Shown: piece by piece, positions 1-6,746 of the stretch
Layout: each line of letters starts with the position of its first letter
Numbering within the stretch: position 1 is the first letter of the stretch
The notes under the pieces: generated by a model
What the model was told of the DNA's origin: nothing
What the model saw: the letters and a program-made list of their open reading frames with translations, nothing else
Databases searched by the model: none
Origin: an uncultured Oscillibacter sp.
GTDB taxonomy: Bacteria; Bacillota; Clostridia; Oscillospirales; Oscillospiraceae
Assembly (NCBI GenBank): GCA_910584995.1
Contig: CAJUDW010000045.1
Span: 1 to 13,760, forward strand
DNA length: 13,760 bases
Direction: 5' to 3'
Translations under genes and position numbers: made by a program

Positions 1-202
1 CTCCTTTGTCTACTTCGCTCTCATTATTGACACTCTTATGTGAACAGAACCTAGTATAGCTACATTATACTCTATTTGTCTATTAACGTCATAACGTCAA
101 TACATAAAACGCATAATATATTAGCGTTAATATTGTCTAATGTGTGTGTATTGATATATTAATGCTATAATAGGATATATTCCGAGGACAAACTATCCCG
201 CC

Positions 203-1093
203 ATGATTAATAAGCAATATGCTGTTACGCATCATACTGCTATTTTAGAAATTACCGGATCTGGTAAATTTGTTTTTGCCCGCAACTTAATTAACCAAAT
301 ATACAGGGATGAAACGAAAGTTATAATTGTTGATTTGACCGGAGAATATAAAGAAAAGATTCCAGGGTTATCTGCAATTATCAGTGATCAAGATTCAAAA
401 ACCATATCCGATGCCATTGAAACTCTTGCTCAAGAAAATGCCAAATTCGTAAATCAGCGCAATGCCACAACAATTTCAGGGCAAGAAGACACTATAAAGC
501 GAGTATTTAAGTCCTCAATTGAAGCATTTTTGGTAGGAGAGACAAATAAGCCTGTGTTTGAACTTTCTGATATCACGAATAATGCGAGTAGCCTTGATTA
601 TACTCAGTGGTTTTTCTGGGTTCTCTTCAACATAGCTAAGCACTATCAGGACTATGGAAAACGTGCCTGTGTCATCCTTGAGGAAGCACATACAATTATT
701 CTTGAGATTAGTTCAATAAGTGTGTTAGATAATGCCTCGAAGGCTACTGTGAATAGTATTGCGCAAATTGCGTTACAAGGCAGAAAATATAATATTGGGT
801 TTATTGTAATTGCTCAAAGAACGGCAAATGTTTCTAAAACAGTATTAACTTAATGCAACTTAGTGATTGTTTTTCAGGAGTTGGATAAAACAACCAGTGA
901 TTTTCTTGCAAATTATATGGGAAAGTCATTTGTGGAGATTTTTCCGACATTAAAAAGTCGTACTGCAATTGCCATGGGAAAAGCTTTTCGCTCTAATGTC
1001 CCAATAATTTTTGAAGTTCCTCAGATTATTGAGGTTCAAAAAGTAACCTCAGAGTTGGTTTCATCTGAACCTCTTGAGGAAGACGATACTTGA
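203..1093 (+). pseudogene. Decayed HerA/DUF87-type P-loop ATPase, 5'-truncated, in-frame stop
   Basis: The translation resembles the C-terminal ATPase part of HerA-like (DUF87) DNA translocases, hexameric motors often found with nucleases or in defence loci. A Walker A-like segment (EITGSGKF, residues 16-23), VIIVDLTGEY, a Walker B-like ILEEAH (residues 158-163) and a conserved QGRKYNIGFIVIAQR stretch are visible. A TAA at 851-853 stops the frame. The same frame resumes at once (CNLVIVFQELDKTTSDFLAN) and runs to TGA at 1093, so this is one nonsense codon and not a frameshift. The family Walker A is GxTGSGKS; here the first Gly is Glu and the last Ser is Phe, so ATP binding should be lost. The frame is open upstream to 155 and reads a plausible homologous stretch (IGYIPRTNYPA) before the ATG, so that ATG is probably not a true start and the N-terminal domain is missing. 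AT-rich composition unlike its neighbours suggests transfer. Family call fairly sure; specific role unknown. Confidence 0.72.
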
Positions 1094-1133
1094 TTTTTCA
1101 AAGAATTTATAGAAGTGCTTTATAAATCGAAAA

Positions 1134-1155
1134 GCATCCAAGATGCATCTTTTTT
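1134..1155 (+). terminator. Weak hairpin plus T-run after the ATPase remnant
   Basis: A 5-bp stem, GCATC (1134-1138) and GATGC (1142-1146), with a three-base loop is followed by six T residues at 1150-1155. It lies about 40 bases after the TGA at 1091-1093. The stem is short, so this is only a possible relic terminator. Confidence 0.35.
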
Positions 1156-1372
1156 GTAAAAAACAAATCCAGATACCCGTCAACAGGATTAAAGATATAT
1201 CGACGTGTATACAAAGCAACCTTTTTATGCGCGAGGGCCGGCGGGGGCATATTGCGCAGCATCATGAAGGCCGTGGATGGCGCTGGGTAGGATTCCTGTT
1301 TCCGCATGATCATCCCCTTCCTGTGCTATGAGACAAATTCCTCCGGGTTTTGCTTTATTTCTGCTCTTTGTA

Positions 1373-1400
1373 TTGCTATTTCTCACAAAGTGAGTATAAT
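1373..1400 (+). promoter_or_regulatory. Sigma-A type promoter for the AIM24-family gene
   Basis: TATAAT at 1395-1400 is preceded by TTGCTA at 1373-1378 with a 16-base spacer. A start point near 1407 would give a leader of about 75 bases to the ATG at 1483. The -10 is perfect and the -35 matches four of six positions. Confidence 0.5.
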
Positions 1401-1482
1401 GTCCTTGGGCGGCACAAAATCGCACTGAAATGACAAAGCGCCGGCCCCCATGCGGTTTCAGAACAGAAAGGATGGATTTTTC

Positions 1483-2160
1483 ATGCAGTATGAAGTGAAG
1501 GGCGGTAATTTCCCGGTGGTTGTCTGCCAGCTGGAAAACCAGGAGAAAATGATTACCGAAAAAGGCTCTATGGTTTGGATGACTTCCAATATGGAAATGG
1601 AAACCTCCGGCGGCGGCCTGGGGAAAATGTTTTCCAAAGCCATTTCCGGTGAAAGCATGTTCCAGAATATTTACACAGCCAACGGCCCCGGCATGATCGC
1701 CTTCGGATCCAGCTTCCCCGGGAAGATCATGCCCCTGGAGATTGCCCCGGGCAGGGAGTACATTCTACAGAAGACGGCGTTCCTGGCCTCGGAGGCCGGG
1801 GTGCAGCTGTCTATCCACTTTAATAAAAAGGCGGGAGCCGGTTTCTTCGGCGGCGAGGGTTTTATTATGCAGAAGCTTTCCGGCCACGGCATTGCCTTTG
1901 TTGAGGTGGACGGAGAAACGGTGGAGTATACCCTGCGGGCCGGGGAGAAAATGATCGTGGATACCGGTAATGTACTGGGCTTCGAGAGCGGGGTCTCCAT
2001 CGACATCCAGCAGGTAAAGGGGCTGAAAAATAAGCTTTTGGGCGGCGAGGGCTTTTTCAACACCGTCCTGACCGGGCCGGGAAAAATCTGGCTCCAGACC
2101 ATGCCCATCTCCGGCGTGGCCTCCGCAATTCAGCCCTTCATTGTAACTGGTGGAAATTGA
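1483..2160 (+). CDS. AIM24 / TIGR00266 family protein
   Basis: This 225-residue protein belongs to the AIM24/TIGR00266 family, compact beta-rich proteins of unknown molecular function that are common in Firmicutes. The family-typical start MQYEVKGGNFPVVVCQLE is followed by MITEKGSMVWMTSNMEMET and a Gly-rich stretch. Further repeating segments include a GPGMIAFG-like motif, GEGFIMQKLSGHG, and the C-terminal GPGKIWLQTMPI. No signal peptide or membrane helix is evident. The ATG at 1483 is chosen over the in-frame ATG at 1450 because the family begins here and AGAAAGGATGG (1465-1475) sits at Shine-Dalgarno distance. The gene stands alone, with its own promoter upstream and a strong hairpin terminator 20 bases after the stop. 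It shows no visible link to the transport operons. Family assignment is confident; no reaction can be assigned. Confidence 0.88.
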   Translation: MQYEVKGGNFPVVVCQLENQEKMITEKGSMVWMTSNMEMETSGGGLGKMFSKAISGESMFQNIYTANGPGMIAFGSSFPGKIMPLEIAPGREYILQKTAFLASEAGVQLSIHFNKKAGAGFFGGEGFIMQKLSGHGIAFVEVDGETVEYTLRAGEKMIVDTGNVLGFESGVSIDIQQVKGLKNKLLGGEGFFNTVLTGPGKIWLQTMPISGVASAIQPFIVTGGN

Positions 2161-2180
2161 TTTCCCCAGATAATGCGTTT

Positions 2181-2210
2181 GCCCCCTCTGCACGCAGAGG
2201 GGGCATTTTT
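2181..2210 (+). terminator. Strong rho-independent terminator
   Basis: Near-perfect inverted arms GCCCCCTCTGC (2181-2191) and GCAGAGGGGGC (2194-2204) are followed by A and five T residues (2206-2210). This terminates the AIM24-family gene. On the opposite strand no T-run follows the hairpin, so it is not a classical terminator for the convergent lacI-type gene. Confidence 0.88.
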
Positions 2211-2254
2211 ATATTGCCGGGGAAGCGCCGGGATTGGACGCCTTTGGAGACGCC

Positions 2255-3274
2255 CTATGCCATTTTCCGGCATGTGGCCCGCTGGATCACCGAAGGCGTA
2301 ATCAGTTTGCGGGTATACTCCCCGTAATCGTTGCTTTCGATACGTTCCAGAAGAAGCTGGACGGCGGCCTGCGCCAGCCGCGGCGGGTTTTGGGAGAGGG
2401 TTGTCAGGCGGATGTTGGGGAGGGCTGCGTATTCGATGCCGTCAAACCCCAGGACGGACAGCCGGTCCGGGATGGGGACGCCCAACTCGTCTGCCACATG
2501 GATCACGCCCAGGGCTACCGCGTCGGACACGGCGAATATGGCGGTCTGGGTGAAGGGCCCGGAGAGGAAATCCCGGGCCAGAAGGTATCCGCTCTCCATG
2601 GTAGAGGCGGAAAAGGGGCTGGGGATGGTTTGGATTGCCATGCCAAGTTCCTCCGCGGCGGAAAGGAAGCCCTGGTGGCGCAGGGTATGCGTGGTGCTGC
2701 TGCTCCGGTGGCCCAGATAGGCAACATCCCTGTGGCCCAGGCCATAAAGGTACTCTGCCGCCATCCGGCCTCCGGCGTAGTTATCCACGCTGACGGTGTT
2801 GGCCCGGAAAGGGGAGTTTTCCGGGGAGCAGGCCCCCAGCAGGATACAGGGGACCTTTCCCTGGCAGCGGCGGGCCAGATCATAAGCCTCGCTGTCGGCG
2901 CTGCTGAAGAGAATGCCGTCCACCCGCTGGCTGTAAAGGAAATCAAAAAGATCCTCCAGATGCCCGTTTTCCCGGCGGCTGGAACACAGCATCAGCTGGC
3001 AGCCCGCCTCCTGGGCGCAGAGTTCGATATTCAGGGCCAGGGCGGCGTGGAAGGGATTGGCCACATCCGGGATGACCAGCCCCAGCAGGTTGGATCTGCT
3101 GGAACTGAGGCTCCTGGCCAGGAGATTGGCACGGTAGCCCTGCTCCCGGCAGACCCGCAGGACCCGTTCCCGCGTTTCGCTGTGTATCTCCGGGGCGTCG
3201 TTCAGGGCGCGGGAGACCGTGGTGACGGAGACGCCGGCAAGGCGGGCGACATCTTTGATCGTGACACGCTGCAT
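2255..3274 (-). CDS. LacI-family transcriptional regulator (divergent from ABC operon)
   Basis: This 339-residue LacI/GalR-family DNA-binding regulator has the family's usual length. The N-terminal helix-turn-helix reads TIKDVARLAGVSVTTVSRAL (residues 5-24), followed by the hinge region (ANLLARSLSS). A periplasmic-binding-protein-like effector domain then begins at LLGLVIPDVANPF. The late motifs LSVLGFDGIEYAALP and RLTTLSQ are typical of the family. The start at 3274 has AGGAGGAA at ideal distance. The gene is transcribed away from the ABC importer operon, with 353 bases between the starts. That gap carries two operator-like sites with core AACGTTTGC, one in this gene's own leader and one just after the importer promoter. 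The natural reading is repression of both genes, relieved by a sugar-like ligand; neither sign nor ligand can be read from sequence. The recognition-helix residues (VTT) differ from those of the second regulator in the window (AAT). Confidence 0.93.
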   Translation of the reverse strand: MQRVTIKDVARLAGVSVTTVSRALNDAPEIHSETRERVLRVCREQGYRANLLARSLSSSRSNLLGLVIPDVANPFHAALALNIELCAQEAGCQLMLCSSRRENGHLEDLFDFLYSQRVDGILFSSADSEAYDLARRCQGKVPCILLGACSPENSPFRANTVSVDNYAGGRMAAEYLYGLGHRDVAYLGHRSSSTTHTLRHQGFLSAAEELGMAIQTIPSPFSASTMESGYLLARDFLSGPFTQTAIFAVSDAVALGVIHVADELGVPIPDRLSVLGFDGIEYAALPNIRLTTLSQNPPRLAQAAVQLLLERIESNDYGEYTRKLITPSVIQRATCRKMA

Positions 3275-3314
3275 ATGGGTTCCTCCTTCTCTGGCCGGAA
3301 AACCGGATTTTTTG

Positions 3315-3330
3315 GTAACGTTTGCAAATG
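3315..3330. promoter_or_regulatory. LacI-type operator-like site O1
   Basis: GGTAACGTTTGCAAAT contains the core AACGTTTGC (3317-3325) around a central CG, close to the classical LacI/PurR-family CAAACGTTTG pattern. It lies in the leader of the minus-strand lacI-type gene, about 40 bases upstream of its ATG, which suggests autoregulation. Confidence 0.6.
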
Positions 3331-3464
3331 GATTCCATTTCCAGGCGGGGGAGGGGGCCTACGGCAAAAACCGGAGGCGATAAGGAATAACTACCCAAAT
3401 AAAGTGTAAGCTATTTGGAAAATGCACCATTTTCTGCAACAAAAGAAACATTTCTGTTGGTTTT

Positions 3465-3470
3465 ATTATA
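3465..3470 (-). promoter_or_regulatory. Extended -10 promoter for the lacI-type gene
   Basis: On the minus strand TGGTATAAT gives a perfect -10 box (complement of 3465-3470) with a TGn extension. No good -35 is seen at 16-18 bases, which is tolerated in extended -10 promoters. The leader would be about 180 bases and would include the O1 operator-like site. Confidence 0.45.
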
Positions 3471-3557
3471 CCAGAGAATGAAGCTGCTTGATATTGTGCA
3501 AACCAAATAAAGATCTACCGACTTTGTGCATAAATCTGTTGAAAATTGAAAACCGTC

Positions 3558-3587
3558 TTGACAAGGGGCCTCCGGAAATGATATCCT
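3558..3587 (+). promoter_or_regulatory. Sigma-A promoter of the ABC importer operon
   Basis: A perfect -35 TTGACA (3558-3563) is followed after 18 bases by TATCCT (3582-3587), preceded by a TGn extension (3579-3581). The start point would be near 3594, directly before the O2 operator-like site, so a bound regulator would block initiation or early elongation. Confidence 0.6.
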
Positions 3588-3600
3588 ACGTCATGAATCC

Positions 3601-3615
3601 GGAAACGTTTGCATG
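3601..3615. promoter_or_regulatory. LacI-type operator-like site O2
   Basis: GGAAACGTTTGCATG holds the perfect 8-bp palindrome AAACGTTT (3603-3610) and the same AACGTTTGC core (3604-3612) as O1. It lies between the importer promoter and the ribosome binding site of the permease gene. Confidence 0.65.
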
Positions 3616-3627
3616 AAAGGATAAACG

Positions 3628-5538
3628 ATGCCGGCTTCTGATTTGAGGAGAAAGAGAGGTTGCCTGTCTGAGATGAAACCGAACGAGCAGAACTATTCCA
3701 AGTCCCGGCGGCTGAAAAATCAGATGAAAGAAGTGGTGACAAACCCTTACAACATCATTGTTGTCGTCGCCATCGTCCTTCTGACCTATCTGATTATCTT
3801 CCCGCTGGTGGATATGCTGTCTACCACCTTCCATCTGGCCCAGCGGGACCTGCGGTCCGTACCTGGAGGCGTGGCAGGCGAGTTTACCTTCTACTACTGG
3901 CAGCGGCTGCTGGCCAGCGATCTGACCATGAAGCTGCTGATTCAGCCCCTGCTGAACTCCCTGGTTGTCGGCGCGGGCGTTTCCGTCTGTGCCATTGCGT
4001 TGGGATCCGTGCTGGCGTGGCTGATGGTCCGGTCCGATCTGCCCTTCAAGCCCTTCTTTTCCCTGGCTGTGATCATCCCCTATATGATCCCCTCCTGGGT
4101 GAAGTCCCAGGCCTGGCTCTCCATGTTCAAGACGCCCCGTGTCGGCGGCGCACCGGGCTTTGTGGCCTCCATCATGCTGGATATGGGTATGTCCACCGAC
4201 GCGATCGAGCCGATCCTGAGCCCCATTGCCTACGGGCAGATCGCCGTCATCATTGTGCTGAGCCTGCACTACTACGCCTATACATACCTGCTGGTCTCTG
4301 CGGCGCTGAACTCCATCAACTCCGAGTTGGAGGAGATGGGTGAGATCCAGGGTGCCAGCAAGAGCCTGATTCTCCGGAAGATCACGCTGCCCCTGGTGCT
4401 GCCGGCCATGCTGTCGGCGGTTATCCTGACCTTCTCCAAGGCCATTGGTACCTTCGGCACCATCAATTACCTGGGCTCCCCGGTGAACTTCCGGACCCTC
4501 TCCAGCGAGTTGTACTCCAACAACCGTTCCCAGAACACCCAGACAGCCTTCGCCATGGCGATTCTCATGATCTGCATCGCATCCCTGTCCGTTTTCATCA
4601 ACCAGAAACTCATCGGCTCCCGGAAGTCCTACGCCACCATCGGCGGCAAGGGCGGCCGGTCCACCCCCATCGGCCTGGGGGGCTGGAAGCCCCTGATCAC
4701 CTTGGTCTTGATCGTCTTCTTCATCGTGGGCATCATCATGCCAGTGCTCATCCTGATTGTGGAGAGTTGTATGCTGAAGGAGGGCGCCTACTCCCTGGAG
4801 AACTTCACGCTGTATTACTGGATCGGCGAGGGGAATCCCAATATCATGGAAGGCGTCCCGGGCATTTTCAAAAACAGCAACTTCAAGCTGGCCCTTTGGA
4901 ACTCCCTGAAGCTGACCTTCGTCAACGGCGTCTTCGGCACCATTTTCGGACAGATGCTGGGTTATATCTGCGCCAAGGGCCGGGGCACCTTCCATGGCCG
5001 TCTGGTGGAACAGCTGGTGTTCATCCCCTACCTGATCCCCTCCGTAGCTTTTGGCGGCATCTATCTGAGCATGTTCTCCAAGGAACAGACCCTCTTTGGC
5101 GTCACCCTGGTCCCGGCGCTGTACGGCACCTTCGCCCTGCTGACCCTGACCTCCGTAGTCAAGCATCTGCCCTTCGCCTCCCGGGCGGGCACCTCCAATA
5201 TGATGCAGATCAGCGGTGAGTTGGAGGAGGCCGCCACCATCGAGGGCGCGGGCTTCTTCAAGCGGTTTGTGAAAATCGTGTTCCCCCTGTCAAAGGGCGG
5301 ATTTATCTCTGGCTTCATGCTGATCTTCGTCTCCATCATGAAGGAACTGGATCTGATTATCCTGATTATGACGCCCAAGACCTCTACGCTGCCCTATCTG
5401 GCTTTCCAGTATCAGAACCAGAACTGCCCCCAGGCGTCCGACTGCGTGGCCATTGTGATGTTCTCCATCGTGTTCCTGGTATACGCCCTGGCCAATATTT
5501 TCGGAGATGCCGACCTCGCCAAGAGCATGGCGGGCTGA
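3628..5538 (+). CDS. ABC transporter permease, fused two-domain (FbpB/AfuB type)
   Basis: This 636-residue inner-membrane protein carries two binding-protein-dependent transport domains in one chain, the arrangement of Fe(III), sugar-phosphate (AfuB) and 2-aminoethylphosphonate importers. The first hydrophobic helix is near residues 42-62. Each half has an EAA-type coupling loop that contacts the ATPase: ELEEMGEIQGASKSLILRKI near 232-251 and ELEEAATIEGAGFFKRFVKI near 531-550. A poorly hydrophobic linker near residues 335-350 separates the halves. The start at 3628 has AAAGGA six bases upstream; an in-frame ATG at 3673 is a weaker alternative. It is the first gene of the operon, preceded by a strong promoter and operator site, and the ATPase gene starts 20 bases after its stop. 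The iron annotation that such proteins often receive is not supported by the context here; see the findings. Fold and role are confident, substrate unknown. Confidence 0.92.
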   Translation: MPASDLRRKRGCLSEMKPNEQNYSKSRRLKNQMKEVVTNPYNIIVVVAIVLLTYLIIFPLVDMLSTTFHLAQRDLRSVPGGVAGEFTFYYWQRLLASDLTMKLLIQPLLNSLVVGAGVSVCAIALGSVLAWLMVRSDLPFKPFFSLAVIIPYMIPSWVKSQAWLSMFKTPRVGGAPGFVASIMLDMGMSTDAIEPILSPIAYGQIAVIIVLSLHYYAYTYLLVSAALNSINSELEEMGEIQGASKSLILRKITLPLVLPAMLSAVILTFSKAIGTFGTINYLGSPVNFRTLSSELYSNNRSQNTQTAFAMAILMICIASLSVFINQKLIGSRKSYATIGGKGGRSTPIGLGGWKPLITLVLIVFFIVGIIMPVLILIVESCMLKEGAYSLENFTLYYWIGEGNPNIMEGVPGIFKNSNFKLALWNSLKLTFVNGVFGTIFGQMLGYICAKGRGTFHGRLVEQLVFIPYLIPSVAFGGIYLSMFSKEQTLFGVTLVPALYGTFALLTLTSVVKHLPFASRAGTSNMMQISGELEEAATIEGAGFFKRFVKIVFPLSKGGFISGFMLIFVSIMKELDLIILIMTPKTSTLPYLAFQYQNQNCPQASDCVAIVMFSIVFLVYALANIFGDADLAKSMAG

Positions 5539-5558
5539 GAGAAAGGAGACGGAATGAC

Positions 5559-6680
5559 ATGAGTAAGATTGTTTTAACGGATGTCGATAAATTCTACGGG
5601 AAAAACCATGTTCTGAAAAAGCTGAACCTCACCATTGAGGACGGGGACTTCATGACCCTGCTGGGCCCCTCCGGCTGCGGCAAGACCACCACCCTCCGGG
5701 TTGTCTCCGGCCTGGAGAAGCCTCAGAATGGCTTCATCCACATGGACGGCAAGGAGATTGTCAATGCGGCGGAGGCCATGTATGCCCCGCCCAGCAAGCG
5801 GAACCTGAACCTGGTGTTCCAGTCCTACGCCCTGTGGCCCCACATGACGGTGTTTGACAACGTGTCCTTCGGCCTGAAAATCCGCAAGGAGTCTGCGGAC
5901 GTCATTGAGAAGAAGGTGGCCAGCGCCCTGGAGCGGATGCAGATCGGCGAGTACGCCAAGCGCTATCCCACCGAACTTTCCGGCGGCCAGCAGCAGCGGG
6001 TGGCCATAGCCCGGGCCATTGTGTCCGAGCCCCGGCTGCTCCTGCTGGACGAGCCCCTCTCCAACCTGGACGCCAAACTCCGTGTGGATATGCGTTCCGA
6101 ACTCAAGCGCCTCCACCACGAGACCGGCACCACCATCATCTACGTCACCCACGACCAGGTGGAGGCCCTTACCATGTCCACCCGTATTGCCCTTTACCGC
6201 AAAGGGGAACTGGTCCAGGTGGCTCCGCCCCTGGAGTTGTACCATAATCCCTGCAACCTCTATACCGCCGATTTTATCGGCAACCCCAGCATCAACTTCA
6301 TCAAGGGCACCGCCAAGGTGGACGCCGCCGGCATGACCGTGGACAGCCCCATCGGCCAGCAGAACTTCGACCGAGCCCACATGACCCCCGAGGCCCCCAA
6401 GGGCGGCACGGTGGATGTGACCCTGGGCCTGCGGCCTGAGCAGGTGAGCATCAGCAAGGAGCAGGACAGCGAGCACAGGGTGGAGGCTCATGTCTACTCC
6501 GGTATGCCCGCCGGTTCGGAGACCCTGGTCACCGTCCGGGTAGGCAAGGAACTGGTGACGGTGAAGGAACTGGGCTCTACCCACTATGGTAGCGACGAGA
6601 AAGTATTCCTGGGCTTCCGCCCGGAGAAGCTGAACGTTTTTGACACCGCCAGCGAAAACCTCATCAAATACTGTGTGTAA
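5559..6680 (+). CDS. ABC transporter ATP-binding protein (MalK/PotA/FbpC class, with TOBE)
   Basis: This 373-residue cytosolic ATPase powers the importer encoded on either side. All catalytic motifs are intact: Walker A GPSGCGKTT (36-44), Q-loop FQSYALWPHMTVFDN, ABC signature LSGGQQQR, Walker B LLLLDEPLSNLD, and the switch histidine in YVTHDQ. After about residue 240 comes a C-terminal regulatory region of the TOBE/OB-fold kind (LGLRPEQVSI and FLGFRPEKLNVFD), as in MalK, UgpC and PotA; this class usually serves carbohydrate, polyamine or iron-type importers. AAAGGAG lies upstream of the ATG. It is co-transcribed with the permease (20-base gap), and the binding-protein gene follows after 66 bases that include a small GCGGC/GCCGC hairpin (6685-6698). 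Fully functional by motif; substrate is set by its partners. Confidence 0.95.
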   Translation: MSKIVLTDVDKFYGKNHVLKKLNLTIEDGDFMTLLGPSGCGKTTTLRVVSGLEKPQNGFIHMDGKEIVNAAEAMYAPPSKRNLNLVFQSYALWPHMTVFDNVSFGLKIRKESADVIEKKVASALERMQIGEYAKRYPTELSGGQQQRVAIARAIVSEPRLLLLDEPLSNLDAKLRVDMRSELKRLHHETGTTIIYVTHDQVEALTMSTRIALYRKGELVQVAPPLELYHNPCNLYTADFIGNPSINFIKGTAKVDAAGMTVDSPIGQQNFDRAHMTPEAPKGGTVDVTLGLRPEQVSISKEQDSEHRVEAHVYSGMPAGSETLVTVRVGKELVTVKELGSTHYGSDEKVFLGFRPEKLNVFDTASENLIKYCV

Positions 6681-6746
6681 TCCTGCGGCGGGTGCCGCTT
6701 CAACCCTGATAAAACCAGCGGAAGAAATTTAAGGAGGAAAAGAAAT

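Larger units (their letters stand above)
1094..1482. other. Intergenic stretch crossing the AT-rich/GC-rich junction
   Basis: No convincing gene is seen here. The left part (to about 1210) is AT-rich like the ATPase remnant; from about 1225 the sequence turns GC-rich (GCGCGAGGGCCGGCGGGGGC). On the minus strand an ORF of about 66 codons could start at 1307, with a good Shine-Dalgarno match (AGGAAGGGG, 1322 down to 1314) six bases upstream. It runs across the junction to 1107. This could be the 5' end of a host gene whose remainder was replaced by the incoming AT-rich DNA, or chance. The protein is not recognised. The right part carries the promoter of the next gene. Confidence 0.4.
3275..3627. 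other. Divergent regulatory region between lacI-type gene and ABC operon
   Basis: This 353-base gap contains no gene. Besides the promoters and O1/O2 sites listed separately it holds three further structures. A 15-bp palindrome AAATGGATTCCATTT (3326-3340) abuts O1. A 7-bp inverted repeat CCAAATA (3395-3401) / TATTTGG (3412-3418) has a 10-base spacer, and CCAAATAAAG recurs directly at 3503-3512. TTGTGCA is directly repeated at 3494-3500 and 3524-3530, exactly 30 bases apart. These may be sites for additional regulators. Confidence 0.5.

Noticed and set aside
166..171. TATAAT upstream of the ATPase remnant
   Set aside because: No -35 at a suitable distance, and the bases read in frame as a plausible part of the lost N-terminal coding region, so the match is probably fortuitous.
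2234..3409. Plus-strand frame of 391 codons across the first lacI-type gene
   Set aside because: The minus strand encodes a full LacI protein with ribosome binding site; the plus frame has no domain and an unusual composition.
3586..5166. Very long minus-strand reading frame opposite the permease gene (526 codons)
   Set aside because: It is a low-complexity Gln/Gly/His/Asp-rich shadow of the GC-biased third positions of the permease gene, with no recognisable domain; the plus-strand permease has clear motifs.
5574..6584. Minus-strand frame opposite the ATPase gene
   Set aside because: Gly/His/Val-rich mirror of the ABC ATPase codons; the plus strand holds all Walker and signature motifs.
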